From NCBI GenBank assembly GCA_002712765.1, contig PAUP01000047.1:1-36289 (forward strand): DNA of 36,289 bases, given 5' to 3'. Made by a program: the position numbers and the translations under genes. The DNA comes from Cytophagaceae bacterium (GTDB taxonomy: Bacteria > Bacteroidota > Bacteroidia > Flavobacteriales > Flavobacteriaceae). The notes beneath the pieces were generated by a model. It was not told where the DNA came from. It did no database searches and was given only the letters and a program-made list of their open reading frames with translations. This document shows, in pieces, positions 33,801 through 36,289 of the stretch; positions within the stretch are counted from its first letter, which is position 1; each line of letters opens with the position of its first letter.

Positions 33801-35473
33801 TTAAACGTACCTTTTACAGTAACCGATGCGCCTTGTATCGTTCCCGAAGGTGAAGAAATCACGCCTCTAATTTTTGACCAATTTTTGACCACCCCGTCAG
33901 AAATTCCCGCTATATCCTCGGTATACTCATTGCCTTTAACAAGCGCCGAATTAACGCGCTTAGCTTTTGCTAATGGAGCAGACTTTGTGGTTACAATAAT
34001 GGCACGTCCTGAGATTAAAGGCCCATATCTCGTTGTCATAAAACCAGAATCCTTTAAAACGATTGACTCGATATCGGTATCGGGTATGTAAAATGGAGGT
34101 GGCTCTCCAGGGCCAAGCTCGATACCATTGACAATAAATTTGCCTAAAGGGTCTCCCTTGTAAACCAACAAAGGACCTCCAGGACGATGAGAGATCACCA
34201 CCTGAGCAAACAAATCGCGTATTACCATTTCTAAAGTACGTCCATTAGGAGTAATATCGTCGCTAGTGACAAAAAAGTCTCCCATAGAAGTCACTCCTCC
34301 AGGAGCAAAAGGCACCGTGGTACCTTTCATTTCTTTTGCCCCAACAATGACCGTCTTGTACTTGCTGGTAAGCACAACTTCTTTTAAAACATCATTTTTG
34401 GGAATGAGTTCGACCGCTATGTCTTCACCTTCTTTGACTAGAGCCTCTTTTGGGTACATCCCTAGATATGTGATAGAAAGAATATCCCCGTCTCTAGCTG
34501 GAATTTGAAAACTCCCGTCAGAGGCTGTCGCATATTCTTGTAAAGTACCTTTGATATATACCGATGCTCCTTGTAAAGGTTTTCCTAGACTATTAACCAC
34601 CCCTGATATCATTGGGAGGGTTGCCCTTGCTTTAGTCGCTTCTTGCTTGTTGTTTTCTTGCACGGCTATGCCCGGAATGGACGGTCTTACTGGGTCAAGA
34701 TTAGTATCAAACAGCGGAGCAAAACTACCCATTGTATAAGCAGCGGTATTGGCCAAAAAAGCTATTCCTTCTGCATTTTTTTGAGTGGTCACCGTATGCA
34801 CGGGCACCTCATTTGGAACATTTAATAACCCATAGTCTGGCTGGCCATTAGAAAATAATATGATCTGATCGGCGTCACCGGCTGCTAACACATTGTAATT
34901 TGATGGACCGTTGTAGGTCTGGCTGTTTACGCTTTCGCGAAAGCGCACTCCCTTTCCATCCCAAACAGTCCAGGGTATAACATTATGTATTTTATCACTA
35001 AAAATCTCGAGCTGTACCTCGGCCTCAGGAGTCTTATTCAAAAACTGTACTAGATATTGCCATTCCTTATCTGGGTCTCTTTTTTGCATGCCTTCAGAGA
35101 TATCCCAAAACACTTTGATCTTAGTACCTGGTAGCCTTGTTTTTGTCGTTGCCTTAGAGAGCTGAAACCTACTATTGGTATACAACAATGCCCTAAGTGC
35201 GTCTGCATCTAGTCGAATCGTTTCATACCCCGCTGCACGCACTAGCAGTTGTGAATTGTCATTTATAACCTGATGGTATTTTTTATAAACAAAACGCCCA
35301 TTGGCTTGACTTAAAACACCTATGCCCTGGTCCATTACTCCAATTTTTGCATCTGCGATAGGTGCATTGGTTTGTGCATCTGTCACCAAGCCCCGAAAGA
35401 CTGTCTGTGCACAGGTAGAAAATGCTAAGAAAAGGCAACTAATGAAGAGGAGATGGTGTCGTGTTGGAAGCAT
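30824..35473 (-). CDS. Giant exported protein: VWA-like domain plus repeated regulatory/Plug-like modules and C-terminal TPR domain
   Basis: The 1549 residues start with a signal peptide ending near CAQ23. The order is: carboxypeptidase-regulatory-like domain (about 25-106), then VWA-like domain (about 118-245, with a MIDAS-like DISEGM at 124-129 and DQIILFSNG). Next come four modules, each a regulatory-like beta domain followed by a TonB Plug-like domain. They span about 287-497, 533-738, 773-980 and 1014-1226. Beta domains share GASVYIKGT...DG.F and YLGMY; Plug parts share VNG/IDG, IESI..LK and RYG. Modules end with LVKGNEYTEDIA (511-522), LVKGNDYTEEVA (752-763 and 993-1004) or LVTGNDYVAD (1242-1251). 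A TPR region (YRDLALAYQQDGQYDKALELY) and a DUF2135-like beta domain close the protein. There is no 22-strand barrel, so it is not a transporter. Palindromes encode RFRES at 177-181 and 1265-1269. Confidence 0.85.
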   Translation of the reverse strand: MLPTRHHLLFISCLFLAFSTCAQTVFRGLVTDAQTNAPIADAKIGVMDQGIGVLSQANGRFVYKKYHQVINDNSQLLVRAAGYETIRLDADALRALLYTNSRFQLSKATTKTRLPGTKIKVFWDISEGMQKRDPDKEWQYLVQFLNKTPEAEVQLEIFSDKIHNVIPWTVWDGKGVRFRESVNSQTYNGPSNYNVLAAGDADQIILFSNGQPDYGLLNVPNEVPVHTVTTQKNAEGIAFLANTAAYTMGSFAPLFDTNLDPVRPSIPGIAVQENNKQEATKARATLPMISGVVNSLGKPLQGASVYIKGTLQEYATASDGSFQIPARDGDILSITYLGMYPKEALVKEGEDIAVELIPKNDVLKEVVLTSKYKTVIVGAKEMKGTTVPFAPGGVTSMGDFFVTSDDITPNGRTLEMVIRDLFAQVVISHRPGGPLLVYKGDPLGKFIVNGIELGPGEPPPFYIPDTDIESIVLKDSGFMTTRYGPLISGRAIIVTTKSAPLAKAKRVNSALVKGNEYTEDIAGISDGVVKNWSKIRGVISSPSGTIQGASVTVKGTFKEVYTNADGQFEIEAQQGDVLQVRYLGMYGKDVLVKDNPNIAIELLPSSDLLNEVTLKGKTKNEDIINGTGPDTEKGMFYLDGRRYDVTTLTRDDYKFEHLDAGLGILQGLSGKISNVVYKDGILYVRGAEPVYFIDGRPTIALEVEALSGMLIETISIKKNRIGVIGITGAQGPAVFIQTKRYKQSNTKTPSPLVKGNDYTEEVASYSKSNPAVLEVSGTVFSASGPIQGASLIRNGSFDEYTSKADGSFALNAAPGDLFIVRYLGMYSKSFEIEAGKSTYQIELIAKNDVLNEVVLTGDAAKEEMVQTAYGKENKDKVGYDIKVLTKADIPQGRPDLATVLNGRFASITATEDPIQGLTVNNSRAGDMLIVIDGNLFPPDVNRPWISPDRVERISVVKSIIGTTRYGTLGKNGVVEIVTTDFNNTTAAPPESMLVKGNDYTEEVATMATPTTASNAITGKVLNAKGPLNDATVTLKGSFNEVYTNASGMFSITAPLDEVLVISKAGYYPKEVLIEARQIPDVVLTSKNQQLDEIVVAGSTRVDNTVETAYGEVSEDKIGTSTKTISKSNFGQGATNLRQLITGKVSGVEVAGGLYSGSEVVYKIRGGSQSINTDVPPIWIVNGVPYQDPPEFLDVQQIESISVLKSTSATSRYGSLAAGGAFLIKTSEMNFTAKAKTQEKSALVTGNDYVADSGAMDASLPAYIIRFRESGTPQEQFKLYQKLSRTQESPLEFYVDAAAYFSELDPKLGDEVRADLAYISRNNTKALRTLAYVYDTRGDTKNMVMVNERIVKIAPQEAQSYRDLALAYQQDGQYDKALELYINMLGERIKGVNFDGLEKPLRSELYHLATLHKDKIDFERLPNEWLRADFNIDIRMVVEWSDRSVPFEFQFVNPEKKFFKWTHTLEENRERLQEEQRQGFQMEEFIIDDAPPGEWLINIQYLGDESDYVLPPFLKYTVFKNYGTPQETREIKVVKLFKQLDKVTLGKVML
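31664..31683. repeat. Longest palindrome copy (20 bp), in the giant envelope gene
   Basis: TCCGCTTTCGCGAAAGCGGA is a perfect 20-bp palindrome, the longest copy in the window. It encodes RFRES (residues 1265-1269) on the minus strand. Confidence 0.9.
34930..34945. repeat. GCTTTCGCGAAAGC palindrome in the VWA-like region of the giant gene
   Basis: CGCTTTCGCGAAAGCG is a perfect 16-bp palindrome encoding RFRES (residues 177-181) on the minus strand. Confidence 0.9.
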
Positions 35474-35484
35474 AGTGATTGGTT

Positions 35485-36289
35485 TTAGTTTAAGGTAATC
35501 TTGCCTAGCGTTACCTTTTGCGATTGTTCATTCAAATCAATAATTTTTACTGTTTTTGTTTGATTAGGGGTAGCGTATTGCTCGTATATGGTGTATTTCA
35601 AATATTTGGGGGTAGTGGTCTTTTCAATTTCGAGACTTTCGATATTGATGAGCCACTCTCCTGGAGGGGCTTCATCCAAAGCAAATTCTTGGAGGGTATA
35701 CCCTTTTGAATACTCCTCTTGAATTCTTGCTAATTGTTCCCACTTGGTATGTGTCCATTTGAAATATTTGGCATTTGGGTTGACAAATTGAATCTCAAAG
35801 GCCATAGCTGGGTCTACCCATTCAAAAACCAAGCGGCGATCTTTTTTAAATCGAACATCCAAGAGTTCATTGGGCAAGTCTTGATAACGCACTTTTGATT
35901 TGTGAAAGGCGAGGAGATGTAATAATTCATTCTCAAGCGTTTCTTTTAGAGGTTCAAAATCCAGCCCTTTGATCTGATTATTGAGTAGCTGCTTGTAGAT
36001 CGAAAAAGCCTCCTGATATTGGCCATTATCCTGATAGGCAAGCGCCAGATCACGATAAAATTGAATTTCGTTGGGCGCAAGACTAATAAGATGAGTTGCA
36101 AGGGCTACGCGTTCTTGTGTCATCCCAAAGCGATCCAACTGATAGCCTAGTGTCTTAAGCACTTCAATATTTTTGGGATATAATGCACTTATGGTCATCA
36201 GTATGTTTTGGGCCTTTTTTGGATTCCATTTTCTAAAATACTGAGCACTGTGTAGTAAAAAAGACAGCTCTTCTCCTCTGGCTCCAGCT
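35485..36289 (-). CDS. Paralogue of the giant protein's C-terminus (partial, runs off the right edge)
   Basis: This frame has no start in the window. It stays open through the last complete codon (36288), 30 codons upstream of the first internal ATG at 36198, so the gene is cut by the window edge. The visible 267 or so residues hold a TPR-like region (FYRDLALAYQDNGQYQEAFSIYKQLL). They then have the same terminal beta domain as the giant protein: VFEWVDPAMAFEIQFVNPNAKYFKWTHT, LDEAPPGEWLINI, YTIYEQYATPNQTKTVKI and a final VTLGKITLN against VTLGKVML. The stop is 11 bp before the giant gene's ATG, so the two form an operon. Whether the missing N-terminal part also has VWA and Plug-like modules cannot be seen. 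Confidence 0.85.
   Translation of the reverse strand, partial: AGARGEELSFLLHSAQYFRKWNPKKAQNILMTISALYPKNIEVLKTLGYQLDRFGMTQERVALATHLISLAPNEIQFYRDLALAYQDNGQYQEAFSIYKQLLNNQIKGLDFEPLKETLENELLHLLAFHKSKVRYQDLPNELLDVRFKKDRRLVFEWVDPAMAFEIQFVNPNAKYFKWTHTKWEQLARIQEEYSKGYTLQEFALDEAPPGEWLINIESLEIEKTTTPKYLKYTIYEQYATPNQTKTVKIIDLNEQSQKVTLGKITLN

Noticed and set aside
30824-35473. Ordinary TonB-dependent transporter
   Set aside because: The Plug-like domain is repeated four times and no beta-barrel region follows; the C-terminus is TPR plus a short beta domain.
1-36289. CRISPR array, tRNA, rRNA, prophage or transposon
   Set aside because: No regularly spaced repeats, cloverleaf-like sequence, rRNA-like stretch, integrase or transposase was found by reading both strands.

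Overview
The window looks like a chromosomal segment of a pigmented, probably marine, Flavobacteriaceae-type bacterium (Bacteroidota). Four things point that way. Several genes have upstream elements matching the Bacteroidota -7 consensus TAnnTTTG. Leaders are AT-rich with no obvious Shine-Dalgarno sites. Lipoproteins, a type IX secretion-type C-terminal domain and SusC-like carboxypeptidase-regulatory plus Plug modules are present. There is also a lycopene cyclase. The genus cannot be fixed from the sequence alone. I see no rRNA, tRNA, CRISPR array, transposase or phage gene.

Layout. 1-3.3 kb: a TspO-like membrane protein, then three small lipoprotein genes separated by unusually large gaps. 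These gaps hold two copies of a 115-bp repeat, terminator-like hairpins and a possible small secreted-peptide frame. 3.4-10.3 kb: a membrane M48 protease and mfd on the plus strand, then yraN and an LD-carboxypeptidase on the minus strand. 10.5-17.5 kb: a small anti-sigma-like membrane protein and two tandem copies of a DUF1800-DUF1501 gene pair. The DUF1501 members carry a twin-arginine signal and a T9SS-like tail, while the DUF1800 members have no visible signal. 17.7-24.2 kb: metG, a serine-hydrolase lipoprotein (minus), then tex and a histone-deacetylase-family gene in tandem. 24.3-28.7 kb: an S9 peptidase (minus), crtY, and a TerB/J-domain protein (minus). 28.9-30.8 kb: a bacilliredoxin, a PlsC-type acyltransferase and an HD phosphohydrolase. 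30.8-36.3 kb (minus): a 1549-residue envelope protein and, upstream of it, the 3' part of a gene related to its C-terminus that continues past the right edge.

Two things stand out. First, the palindrome GCTTTCGCGAAAGC occurs seven times exactly, plus several decayed forms, almost all inside genes. It is read in three frames as AFAKA, RFRES or LSRKR, and looks like a genome-wide iterated DNA motif tolerated within proteins. Second, the 1549-residue protein combines a VWA-like domain, five carboxypeptidase-regulatory-like domains, four barrel-less TonB Plug-like domains joined by a repeated LVKGNDYTEEVA-type linker, and a TPR plus C-terminal beta domain. That is the best candidate here for an undescribed system. 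The duplicated DUF1800/DUF1501 pairs are a second candidate.

Most other genes are housekeeping: transcription-coupled repair, tRNA charging, cell-wall recycling, thiol redox, phospholipid synthesis.
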